DNA of 14,627 nucleotides from Bacillota bacterium (GCA_021846145.1 JAJZCJ010000052.1:1-14627), one strand, 5' to 3'; shown: positions 7,529 through 13,814, counted from the first letter of the stretch. The notes: generated from the letters alone by a model not told the origin. Translations and numbers: made by a program.

Positions 7529-9034
7529 TTAAATTCCTGAACTCTTCCCCAACCATTCCATACCGGTCAGCATTCGCTCATTAAGTGTAGGGTCGGATTC
7601 ATCAAATGCCAAACCATATTCCCATGCATGCATGGCGGACATGTACTGACCACGTTGAAAAAAATAATCGCCTAGTTTTTTCGCAACAGCAATCAAACGT
7701 TGCTCTAATTTTGCTTGAATAGGCTTAAACCAAAGTTCGCTACCAAAAAAATCTAAATTGGCGTGAATTATTTGATTCATCAACCGCTGAATTTCTTTTT
7801 CATTTGGTTCTAGGTCATCTCCATCCAGAAAACGCTGCAGTTTATATAAAGCTTCCACTATATCACACTCTATGTTTCCTGTTAGCGTCACGGCCTGCTG
7901 TTCAATTTGAAAAAAGGTTTGATTGGGAAACTCTTTCTCCAATAATTTCTTTATGTAATCTAGAGACACCCGAAGATAATTATGCGATGACTGATATTCA
8001 TAATCGCCCCAAAGCGCTTGCGAAAGATGATCGCGTGTGACGGTCGAATGAAAAACAAGATAGGCCAACAATTGACGCGCCTTTCGTATGTTCCAATTTC
8101 CTTTGATCTCAGTGCCATTTATTTTGACAACAAAATTCCCCATTAATTGTATACTCATTTGATTGATCTTTGCTGGGTTGTAAATCAAATTTTGAACCAA
8201 CTCCTGATGGAGTGTGGAAGGTTTCACATATTCTTGTTGGTTTTCGTGGGAACATGACTGAATAAAGGAACTGGTCAACTCAGCTACTTGGGCTGACTGA
8301 TCGAGATGGACTGCATTCGAAGCATGAGGAATCACCAAAAATCTGGAATTCATAAATATTTTCGTGGCGATACCGTATAGATACGCAGGACAAGACGCAT
8401 CATGTTCGCCGACCATATGAAGGATAGGAGTGCGAAGATTTGTATTTTCACATATTACGCGATTATATTCATCAACGACTAGTTTGTTTAAATGATTAAA
8501 GTATGCGCTGGGCTGTATTTGAGCATAAGCTGCAATGATATTTGAATGATGATTTGTATGTTGGCAAATCAAAGGTGCCATGATCTCAGCAAGCGGTGTT
8601 AATGTATCCGAAGATGAAAAATGGCGTCGATACGCCAAAATGTCTTCACGTACCGATTCGTATAAAAATAAATGAGCGGATAGGATGGTTAGCGAACGCA
8701 CTCTTTGAGGGTACATAGTGGCAAACAATAACCCCATGTTGCCACCAAGGCCATGACCGATGATGTGAACTGTTTTGATATGTAACATATCAAGCAGATT
8801 CGCCAAATCGATCGCGTGTATGTTCGGGTTATCAAATGGTTGATAGTCCCTTCCTCCATGCCCATACAGGTTATAACGCAACCAACTAGATTGAGGGTCC
8901 AGTATTTCCCACAAGGGATCCCATGTTGTCATATCAAAACCTAACCCGTGTATAAAGACATTCACTTCGTCTTCTTGCGAACCGTACCCACGATGGAATT
9001 CATAATGACCAAGATCATCCTGCCAAGAACGCAT
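7529..9034 (-). CDS. alpha/beta-hydrolase-fold pseudoenzyme fused to SARP-type winged-helix regulator
   Basis: 501 residues. Residues about 5-262 form an alpha/beta-hydrolase fold: oxyanion loop HGLG (29-32), the nucleophile elbow as GHGLG (93-97), GEHD (209-212), and the final segment HASNAVHLDQ (237-246). The nucleophile serine is replaced by Gly95 and the catalytic histidine position is Asn240; only the acid (Asp212) survives, so hydrolysis is unlikely. After a linker, about 295-392 matches the SARP/OmpR-type winged helix (VKINGTEI.G.WNIRKARQLLAYLV...R..LSQALWGDYEYQSSHNYLRVSLDYIKKLLEK), followed by a helical BTAD-like tail. The ATG at 9032-9034 has GGAG eight bases upstream and is preferred to the GTG at 9041-9043. 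It is divergent from an SDR/AKR operon. A ligand-responsive transcription factor is the likely role; the ligand is unknown. Confidence 0.85.
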   Translation of the reverse strand: MRSWQDDLGHYEFHRGYGSQEDEVNVFIHGLGFDMTTWDPLWEILDPQSSWLRYNLYGHGGRDYQPFDNPNIHAIDLANLLDMLHIKTVHIIGHGLGGNMGLLFATMYPQRVRSLTILSAHLFLYESVREDILAYRRHFSSSDTLTPLAEIMAPLICQHTNHHSNIIAAYAQIQPSAYFNHLNKLVVDEYNRVICENTNLRTPILHMVGEHDASCPAYLYGIATKIFMNSRFLVIPHASNAVHLDQSAQVAELTSSFIQSCSHENQQEYVKPSTLHQELVQNLIYNPAKINQMSIQLMGNFVVKINGTEIKGNWNIRKARQLLAYLVFHSTVTRDHLSQALWGDYEYQSSHNYLRVSLDYIKKLLEKEFPNQTFFQIEQQAVTLTGNIECDIVEALYKLQRFLDGDDLEPNEKEIQRLMNQIIHANLDFFGSELWFKPIQAKLEQRLIAVAKKLGDYFFQRGQYMSAMHAWEYGLAFDESDPTLNERMLTGMEWLGKSSGI

Positions 9035-9085
9035 TATCAGCACTCCATCATTATCAATTTATATACAAAATCATCATTTGTACCT

Positions 9086-9109
9086 CGTATGATATTCTAA
9101 TATCTTACG
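9086..9109. promoter_or_regulatory. dyad-symmetric candidate operator in divergent intergenic region
   Basis: CGTA-T-GATATT (9086-9096) and AATATC-T-TACG (9099-9109) are inverted around a 2-base centre: 10 of 11 positions pair, with one T/T mismatch. It sits about 35 bases upstream of a -10-like TATAAA (minus strand, 9058-9063) for the regulator gene, and about 150 bases upstream of the TATAAT of the SDR gene. This is a fitting place for autoregulation by the fused winged-helix protein. Binding is an inference. Confidence 0.5.
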
Positions 9110-9256
9110 TGTACCATAATTTTTGTGACCACCTTGAAAGATATCCGGAAATGACTGAGGCTGTCAAGTGTTTAGAGCAAACCTTATTATCGAAATCTTC
9201 ATTCGAAACCCAAAATTTTACCCATCAAAAACGTTCTGCTCCATATTGAAAAGGAA

Positions 9257-9262
9257 TATAAT
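9257..9262 (+). promoter_or_regulatory. -10 element of the SDR/AKR operon promoter (weak -35)
   Basis: A perfect TATAAT lies 37 bases before the chosen SDR start. At 16-18 bases upstream there is no recognisable TTGACA-like hexamer (TTCTGC or GTTCTG) and no TG extension. Good -10 with poor -35 is typical of promoters that need an activator, which fits the SARP-type protein encoded divergently. Confidence 0.5.
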
Positions 9263-9299
9263 ACGGGTTAAGCGGTTTGTGTGCGAAAGGGTGATGTGG

Positions 9300-10082
9300 A
9301 TGGCCTCTGCGAATTTAAGGAATGTGTATGCACTAGTGACAGGAGCATCGAGTGGACTTGGTCTCGCGATGGCAGAAGCGCTGTTGCAAGCGGGTGCCAG
9401 TGTGGCGTTGGCGGCGAGAAGTGGCGATCGCTTAACGCAACAGGTAGCACGGTTGCGAGCTGAGGGACTATCGGCGTATGAGGTGCCTCTGGATGTTCGT
9501 TCTGAATCGTCCGTATCGGATTCGGTCGCATGGGTGCGCAACGAGTGGGGACGACTGGACGTACTTGTGAACAATGCCGGAATCGGCATGCGCACGGTGA
9601 ATCCGCGCTTCATGGTGGAACCGCGCCCTTTTTTTGAAGTGACGGTGGACGGGTTTCGTGATTTAATTGCCACCAACTTGACCGGGTACTTCCTTGTGGC
9701 AAGGGAATTTGCGCCGCTGATGATACAACAGGGGCGGAGGAAAATCATCAACATTACGATGAATCACGAGACGATGAAAAGAAGAGGCTTCATCCCTTAT
9801 GGTCCATCGCGGGCTGCTGTGGAATCACTTTCTCATATCATGGCTGCCGATTTGCAGCCATATGGCGTCACGGTCAACATGTTGTTGCCTGGCGGTGCCA
9901 CGGAAACAGGCATGATTCCGGAAGAGTTAAAGTCGCAACTCAAAGTCCCGCTTCTGTCGCCGCAGGTAATGGCGGATCCGATCGTGTTCTTTGCTTCTGA
10001 AGCGTCTGACGGTATCACAGGAGAGCGCGTGATGGCGACCGAATTTCAGGAATGGCTGAAAAACAGAACGATGAATCGCTAG
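9300..10082 (+). CDS. SDR-family oxidoreductase with atypical active site
   Basis: 260 residues when started at the ATG at 9300, which has AAAGGG eight bases upstream. An upstream extension to 9168 is low-complexity and unlike SDR N-termini, so it is rejected. The Rossmann fold shows TGASSGLG (14-21), an Arg at 40 after strand 2 suggesting NADP(H), D65 (LDVR) and NNAG (91-94). The active site departs from the rule: the motif is Y167-GPS-R171, with Arg where SDRs have Lys, and the usual serine about 13 residues before the Tyr is not there (Met154/Asn155, with Thr153 nearby). LLPGGATETGMIP follows. I recall an SDR subgroup with YGPSR and this loop, so it may be a real variant rather than a dead enzyme. 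It is followed after 18 bases by the AKR gene. Substrate unknown. Confidence 0.85.
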   Translation: MASANLRNVYALVTGASSGLGLAMAEALLQAGASVALAARSGDRLTQQVARLRAEGLSAYEVPLDVRSESSVSDSVAWVRNEWGRLDVLVNNAGIGMRTVNPRFMVEPRPFFEVTVDGFRDLIATNLTGYFLVAREFAPLMIQQGRRKIINITMNHETMKRRGFIPYGPSRAAVESLSHIMAADLQPYGVTVNMLLPGGATETGMIPEELKSQLKVPLLSPQVMADPIVFFASEASDGITGERVMATEFQEWLKNRTMNR

Positions 10083-10100
10083 GAAAGGAACTGATGGAAA

Positions 10101-11081
10101 TTGGATTATGTAAAGCTTGGCCATACAGGACTGGAAGTTTCGAGAATTTGTCTAGGGTGTATGAGTTACGGCATCCCAGAACGCGGCAATCACCGCTGGG
10201 TACTTGACGACGAAGAGAGTCGACCGTTTATCAAACGAGCACTGGAACTCGGCATTAACTTTTTTGATACGGCCAATGTCTACTCCGATGGCACCAGCGA
10301 AGAGATCGTGGGACGGGCGCTGAAAGATTTTGCGAAGCGTGATGAAGTGGTCATTGCGACGAAAGTAAACGGGCGCATGCACGAGGGACCCAACGGCGCG
10401 GGACTGTCGCGCAAGGCGATTTTGAGCGAGATCGACAACAGTCTGAAACGGTTGGGAACAGATTATGTGGATCTGTATCAGATCCATCGCTGGGATTACA
10501 GTACGCCGATCGAGGAAACGATGGAAGCCCTGCACGACGTAGTAAAAGCGGGAAAAGCGCGTTACATAGGGGCGTCGTCGATGTATGCCTGGCAGTTTCT
10601 TAAGGCGCTCCATGTTGCAGAAAAACATCAATGGACACGATTTGTCTCCATGCAAAACTACGTGAATCTTTTGTACCGCGAAGAGGAGCGCGAGATGTTG
10701 CCGCTGTGCAAGGAGGAACGGATCGGCGTCATCCCCTGGAGTCCGCTTGCTCGCGGCCGTCTGACGCGCGATTACGAGGCGGTCACCACCCGTTCAGAAC
10801 TTGATGAATTTGGGCGGAGCCTCTACGAACATACGTTTGATGCAGATCGCAAGGTAATTGAAAAAGTGGCCGAAGTGGCGGCCGCGCGGGGAGTGCCGCG
10901 CGCACAGGTGGCCCTTGCCTGGGTGCTTCAAAAGGAACCAGTGACGGCACCGATTGTCGGGGCGACAAAGATGCATCATCTCGAGGACGCGGCAGCAGCT
11001 GTGTCGCTTTCGCTCACGGCGGAAGAGATCGCGAGTATGGAGGCACCTTACACACCGCATGCGGTGGTAGGTTTTAAGTGA
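10101..11081 (+). CDS. aldo/keto reductase (YghZ/Tas-like, NADPH-dependent)
   Basis: 326 residues, normal length for the family. The catalytic tetrad is complete: D56 and Y61 in FFDTANVYSDG, K88 in IATKV and H129 in LYQIHRW. The C-terminal cofactor-binding pieces PWSPLARG and PIVGATKMHHLEDA are present, and the N-terminus MDYVKLGHTGLEVSRICLGCMSYG is typical. The start must be the TTG at 10101 because an in-frame stop lies only 9 bases upstream and the family N-terminus begins right there; the ribosome site is weak (GGAAAGGAA at about 12 bases), suggesting coupling to the SDR gene 18 bases upstream. Such enzymes reduce aldehydes and ketones in the cytoplasm. With the SDR it probably handles one carbonyl compound, perhaps the ligand sensed by the divergent regulator. 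Base composition is GC-richer than the flanks. Confidence 0.93.
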   Translation: MDYVKLGHTGLEVSRICLGCMSYGIPERGNHRWVLDDEESRPFIKRALELGINFFDTANVYSDGTSEEIVGRALKDFAKRDEVVIATKVNGRMHEGPNGAGLSRKAILSEIDNSLKRLGTDYVDLYQIHRWDYSTPIEETMEALHDVVKAGKARYIGASSMYAWQFLKALHVAEKHQWTRFVSMQNYVNLLYREEEREMLPLCKEERIGVIPWSPLARGRLTRDYEAVTTRSELDEFGRSLYEHTFDADRKVIEKVAEVAAARGVPRAQVALAWVLQKEPVTAPIVGATKMHHLEDAAAAVSLSLTAEEIASMEAPYTPHAVVGFK

Positions 11082-11115
11082 TCAGATATACAAGTTTGTA
11101 TGATTCCCAACTAAA

Positions 11116-11172
11116 GTTTACCCCATCAAAAGCAACAAACCCGCTAGTTTAGCGGGTTTGTTGTTGGTAAAC
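11116..11172 (+). terminator. nested perfect-stem terminator after the SDR/AKR operon
   Basis: CAACAAACCCGCTA (11133-11146) pairs perfectly over 14 bp with TAGCGGGTTTGTTG (11150-11163) around a 3-base loop. Outside it GTTTACC (11116-11122) pairs with GGTAAAC (11166-11172), making a second, enclosing 7-bp stem. It lies 34 bases past the AKR stop and faces the end of the minus-strand gene at 11298, so it can serve both directions. Confidence 0.85.
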
Positions 11173-11297
11173 GAGTCCCAATCATTCAATACAACCGAAA
11201 ACTTTCCATATCTCGCAGTACACGTAGGGATATCTCATGAAACAATAGGTACACGTCCTAAACGATCCCGCTTCGCTTTTCTTCTTCACTAATTTTT

Positions 11298-11810
11298 TTA
11301 CTCAAAAATATCTTTCATAACAACGTCCAACTCACCAAAAATGCTGACTGGAATCGTCTCATCCTTGTTGTAAACCATTGGAAAGGAATTGCTTTCATCT
11401 GTGAACAAGTAGACCTCTACAAATTGATTGTACGGATCAACAATCCAATACTCACGAACCCCTGCGTTTCGATACGCCTTTAGCTTGGTTGTTTTATCTT
11501 TGTAAGCGGTGGATGGCGACAAAATTTCGATCACCATATCTGGCACACCCACACAACCCTTGTGCTGAATTTTGTTAGGATCACAAACAATGGTGATGTC
11601 GGGAATGACATAATCGCCAGATTCATCCCCATTCAAATATACATCATACGGGGAGGTGAACAACTTACACGTCTTGCCTTTCAGGTACGTGCTAATCTCT
11701 CGTACCAAATTCACCAAAATGGCTTGATGCTCCGAAGAGGGAGATGGCGACATGTCATAAATAACGCCACCAATCCGTTCCCACCGTTCGAATGATGCTT
11801 GGACAGACAA
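11298..11810 (-). CDS. Uma2-family (DUF820) endonuclease-like protein
   Basis: 170 residues. The PD-(D/E)XK-type core of Uma2 proteins is visible: VIPDITIVCD (D71 of the PD motif), then VIEILSPST..KD...K...Y..AGVREYWIVDP, with the E-I-L and K residues expected of the nuclease site. The family is widespread in Bacillota and Cyanobacteria; its biological role is not settled. The start is a TTG (11808-11810) with AGGGGG eight bases upstream and no ATG available in frame. The N-terminus runs from MSVQASF straight into ERWERIGGVIYDMSPSPS, so the usual opening segment (T-EDY--LPE--R) seems shortened by about 10-15 residues. It may still be functional. It is a single-gene unit. Confidence 0.82.
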   Translation of the reverse strand: MSVQASFERWERIGGVIYDMSPSPSSEHQAILVNLVREISTYLKGKTCKLFTSPYDVYLNGDESGDYVIPDITIVCDPNKIQHKGCVGVPDMVIEILSPSTAYKDKTTKLKAYRNAGVREYWIVDPYNQFVEVYLFTDESNSFPMVYNKDETIPVSIFGELDVVMKDIFE

Positions 11811-11891
11811 ATGAAACGCCCCCTGCGAGTATCAATATCATCCATCATACCCAAACTGCCACACTTACGCACGTTTCCCACACAAAAAAAC

Positions 11892-11914
11892 GAAGCGCCC
11901 CCACGCTCCGCTTC
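11892..11914 (-). terminator. intrinsic terminator, minus strand
   Basis: Read on the minus strand, GAAGCG and CGCTTC form a 6-bp stem (11909-11914 with 11892-11897) with an 11-base loop, followed by G and seven T (11884-11890). It lies 30 bases past the end of the broken reading frame at 11944-12351 and would have terminated that gene. Confidence 0.6.
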
Positions 11915-11943
11915 ATCAAAATTCTGATTAAAACCCCTGTTGG

Positions 11944-12351
11944 TTAAGCTGGTTGTTCGACCACCACTAGTGCCGGTTGTCCAGTCCCTTCAATCACCTT
12001 CGCTACATTGCTATCTGTACGATCAACTGCATCCAATTACTTAAACATGTGCGTTGTTTCACATGATATAACAGATGAAATGATGTTAGGAAATGACGCG
12101 TGATGCAAAAATCGGCATACTCTTTCTATTTGGTAATTGATCAACCTAGAGTTCTCCAACGTGTAGCTATGATCGAACGCTTGCGCCCGTATGACATCAT
12201 CGGAATTTGTCGCAATGGCGTGGTCATGAGTAATTAGTGTTATGAGAAAATCCTTGCGCATCGCCAACTTGACAGGATGAACGGAACAGGCGGCGTTTTG
12301 TCGAGGTCGGGCGCGGCAAGGGCGGGATGTTTTAAGGTATAAAAAAACCAT
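11944..12351 (-). pseudogene. decayed reading frame of unknown function, interrupted by a stop
   Basis: On the minus strand a frame runs from about 12351 to a TAA at 12037-12039 and then continues in the same frame for 30 further codons (LDAVDRTDSNVAKVIEGTGQ...VVVEQPA) to a TAA at 11944-11946, just before a terminator. The downstream piece reads like a natural protein C-terminus. The upstream part (RKDFLITLITHDHAIATNSDDVIRAQAF...) is less convincing, and its first 30 residues, from a locally GC-rich stretch, are arginine- and proline-rich noise. No ribosome site fits either piece. I do not recognise the family. The simplest reading is a gene broken by a nonsense mutation and an upstream deletion; an entirely non-coding stretch is possible. 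Confidence 0.35.
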
Positions 12352-12362
12352 CGAACGGCGGT
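12341..12362 (-). terminator. weak terminator of the hicA-hicB-gvpU-like operon
   Basis: On the minus strand ACCG pairs with TGGT (12359-12362 with 12347-12350, one G-U pair) around an 8-base loop and is followed by a run of seven T. The stem is short, but its position, about 20 bases after the stop of the gene at 12385, is right. Confidence 0.35.
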
Positions 12363-12384
12363 TATAAAATTATAATTTTGGTAG

Positions 12385-12786
12385 CTAATCTACAGACAAT
12401 TCTCCGATTGTAAATCCATCCACTGAATTCAATCTTCCTCTCCACAGCATTCCATCAGTAGGCATTGGATTTTTGTTCGAGTTAAACACTTTCGCATTTT
12501 TCAAATGGATGTAATGAAAATTGACTGGTTCTTCTTGTATTGATTGATCATATCTGTCCTTGCCTTGAACTACTGCTGCAGCTAGTGCTTTTCCCATGTC
12601 TGACCCAGAATCCACTAAAGATTTTGAAAGCAACTCAAAATATTCCTTGCCGCCAATCAAATTTCCACTTATTAAAGTTCCGTGAACATTCAATGTTATG
12701 CCTAACGTCACACCTTGATTTGCAATACTAACAAAGAACTCCAGAAACCAATCAATTTCTCTATTACTAACTTGACTGTCACTCAT
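12385..12786 (-). CDS. GvpU-like protein, third gene of the hicAB operon
   Basis: 133 residues. The pattern DWFLEFFVSIAN..VTLGITLNVHGTLISGNLIGGKEYFELLSKSL, then FHYIHLKNAKVF, then GMLWRGRLNSVDGFTIGELSVD matches the gas vesicle accessory protein GvpU of Bacillus megaterium as I recall it, over the whole length and in the same order. GvpU is reported to influence gas vesicle clustering; its biochemical action is not known. No gas vesicle structural gene (gvpA/B, gvpN, gvpF/L) is present here. The gene starts 24 bases after the extended hicB and has GAGGTG upstream of the ATG at somewhat long spacing, so it is probably co-transcribed with the toxin-antitoxin pair. No membrane helix or signal peptide is seen. 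The family call is reasonably sure; the role in this setting is unknown. Confidence 0.72.
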   Translation of the reverse strand: MSDSQVSNREIDWFLEFFVSIANQGVTLGITLNVHGTLISGNLIGGKEYFELLSKSLVDSGSDMGKALAAAVVQGKDRYDQSIQEEPVNFHYIHLKNAKVFNSNKNPMPTDGMLWRGRLNSVDGFTIGELSVD

Positions 12787-12810
12787 AACTATCGAAACAC
12801 CTCATCATTA

Positions 12811-13371
12811 TCAAATGGAATAAGTACCAAATTTACTTATTTCTTTAGAGAATTGATAACCTAATTGATTACTTTCAATATCATTTCTTGAGTTCATCAT
12901 GGGTGTTGCTACAACCATCATTTTTACTGAAGAATTTTTCCATTGTTGCAGATCAACCCAATTTTGAAATAATGTTGAAAGATCAGATTGGATTTTTTGC
13001 TCTTGTTTTTCACTGCCTAACACCTTTACTTGTACTATACTTGTTTTCCCTAACGCATAAGACAATAAGTGTACGACTGTTTGATTTAAGCTTACATTGT
13101 CATTTTTAGCCCTTAACTCTAATTCTTTATGCAAACTTTTAGGTAATCTAACTGTAAATTTTCCACTATAATACTTAGGCTCAGGAACATCACGACCAAT
13201 TGCCTTAGCATGTTCAATCCATGCTTCAATCGCTTCTTGCACATTGTTAATTGCTTTATTAGGTGTCGTTCCATCACTCATACAACCAGGAAGATCGGGC
13301 ACAGTTGCCACCCAATATTCACCATCTTCTTCACTTGAATGACTCAAAATAATTTCATAATCATAACTCAT
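12811..13371 (-). CDS. hicB: HicB-family antitoxin with long C-terminal extension
   Basis: 186 residues, against about 110-140 for usual HicB. Residues 1-66 form the degraded RNase H-like domain (YWVATVPDLPGCMSDGTTPNKAINNVQEAIEAWIEHAKAIGRDVPEP), followed by a ribbon-helix-helix DNA-binding domain at about 70-108 (YSGKFTVRLPKSLHKELELRAKNDNVSLNQTVVHLLSYAL). Residues 112-186 are an unrecognised extension (VQVKVLGSEKQEQK...LFQNWVDLQQW...KMMVVATPMMNS...). It should neutralise the HicA encoded just upstream and repress the operon. The ATG lies 12 bases past the hicA stop, with AGGGGTGAT upstream; the toxin-first order is normal for hicAB. The extension may bind the downstream GvpU-like protein or be a fused remnant. 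Confidence 0.85.
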   Translation of the reverse strand: MSYDYEIILSHSSEEDGEYWVATVPDLPGCMSDGTTPNKAINNVQEAIEAWIEHAKAIGRDVPEPKYYSGKFTVRLPKSLHKELELRAKNDNVSLNQTVVHLLSYALGKTSIVQVKVLGSEKQEQKIQSDLSTLFQNWVDLQQWKNSSVKMMVVATPMMNSRNDIESNQLGYQFSKEISKFGTYSI

Positions 13372-13383
13372 AATAGATCACCC

Positions 13384-13614
13384 CTAATCAATCAAATCAA
13401 TTGCATCTAAAGCTTTATTGACATATACAATCTTAACTGGATTTTCTTTTTTAATTGTAATAATTTCGGACAAATCAGGGTGGGAGTATGTGTAATGACT
13501 AGAGTGATTTCTTACTGTAAACCCGCATTTTAGTAATATTTTGTTCAAGTCATCAAATTGAACATTTCTCGGATTATCACGTATTGATTGTACTAGCTTT
13601 TTGAATTTGCTCAT
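13384..13614 (-). CDS. hicA: HicA-family mRNA interferase toxin
   Basis: 76 residues, a normal length. HicA toxins have a double-stranded-RNA-binding fold and cut mRNA using one histidine. Here the conserved segment is NHSSHYTYSHPDL with H40 at the catalytic position, preceded by NPRNVQFDDLNKILLKCGF and followed by ITIKKENPVKIVYVNKALDAID, the Firmicute-type HicA layout (family form GSSHYTY.HP; Asn-His replaces the usual Ser-Gly before SSHY). The ATG is preceded by AGAGGTGTG at about ten bases. It appears complete and therefore possibly active, with its antitoxin encoded immediately downstream. Promoter elements upstream are poor, but two dyads lie at 13688-13747. Confidence 0.85.
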   Translation of the reverse strand: MSKFKKLVQSIRDNPRNVQFDDLNKILLKCGFTVRNHSSHYTYSHPDLSEIITIKKENPVKIVYVNKALDAIDLID

Positions 13615-13687
13615 CTATTATATTCACACCTCTATAATACCGTATATGACACCAGTTTGCATACATGGATAGTGTGTACTTTATTTT

Positions 13688-13707
13688 TTCGAATATACAT
13701 ATTCAAA
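13688..13707. promoter_or_regulatory. inverted repeat upstream of hicA, candidate HicB operator
   Basis: GAATAT-AC-ATATTC (13691-13704) is a perfect dyad; beyond a mismatch on each side, TT and AA add two more pairs. It lies about 75 bases upstream of the hicA start, over a TTGAAT-like -35 candidate on the minus strand. HicB ribbon-helix-helix proteins bind short inverted repeats in their own promoters. No binding evidence exists here. Confidence 0.4.
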
Positions 13708-13733
13708 GACTATAATAACAAATCCTGCCTTTA

Positions 13734-13747
13734 ATCGTTCAAACGAT
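13734..13747. promoter_or_regulatory. second perfect 14-bp dyad upstream of hicA
   Basis: ATCGTT-CA-AACGAT is a perfect inverted repeat with a 2-base centre, 43 bases (centre to centre) from the dyad at 13691-13704. It lies between that dyad and the terminator at 13762-13810. It may be a second operator or chance; its sequence differs from the first dyad. Confidence 0.3.
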
Positions 13748-13761
13748 CAAAATAAAAAAAG

Positions 13762-13810
13762 CCGCCGCACCGCGAAATATCATGCGCGACCTTCCAAATT
13801 GGGGCGGCGG
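13762..13810 (-). terminator. GC-rich terminator hairpin
   Basis: CCGCCGC (13762-13768) pairs with GCGGCGG (13804-13810), with two further C-G pairs after one mismatch, around a loop of about 29 bases. The minus-strand reading ends in GGC followed by seven T and another T-rich stretch; the plus strand also ends in TTTT. It closes the upstream minus-strand unit (second hicAB and the reverse-transcriptase-like fragment) before the intact hicA promoter region. Confidence 0.6.
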
Positions 13811-13814
13811 TTTT

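Noticed and set aside
9168..9299. N-terminal extension of the SDR protein
   Set aside because: It covers the promoter-like TATAAT, is unlike SDR N-termini, and the ATG at 9300 has AAAGGG at ideal spacing.
9218..9754. 178-codon minus-strand frame opposite the SDR gene
   Set aside because: Antisense shadow of a clearly coding SDR; the composition is typical of complementary-strand artefacts.
10152..10655. 167-codon minus-strand frame opposite the AKR gene
   Set aside because: Antisense shadow; the + strand frame holds the full AKR tetrad and cofactor motifs.
11218..11256. Two GTACACGT direct repeats, 31 bases apart
   Set aside because: Only 8 bp, in a short non-coding stretch with no associated signal; likely chance.
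13634..13639. -10 element TATTAT for hicA
   Set aside because: Transcription from it would begin inside the ribosome binding site (13625-13633), and no fitting -35 exists.
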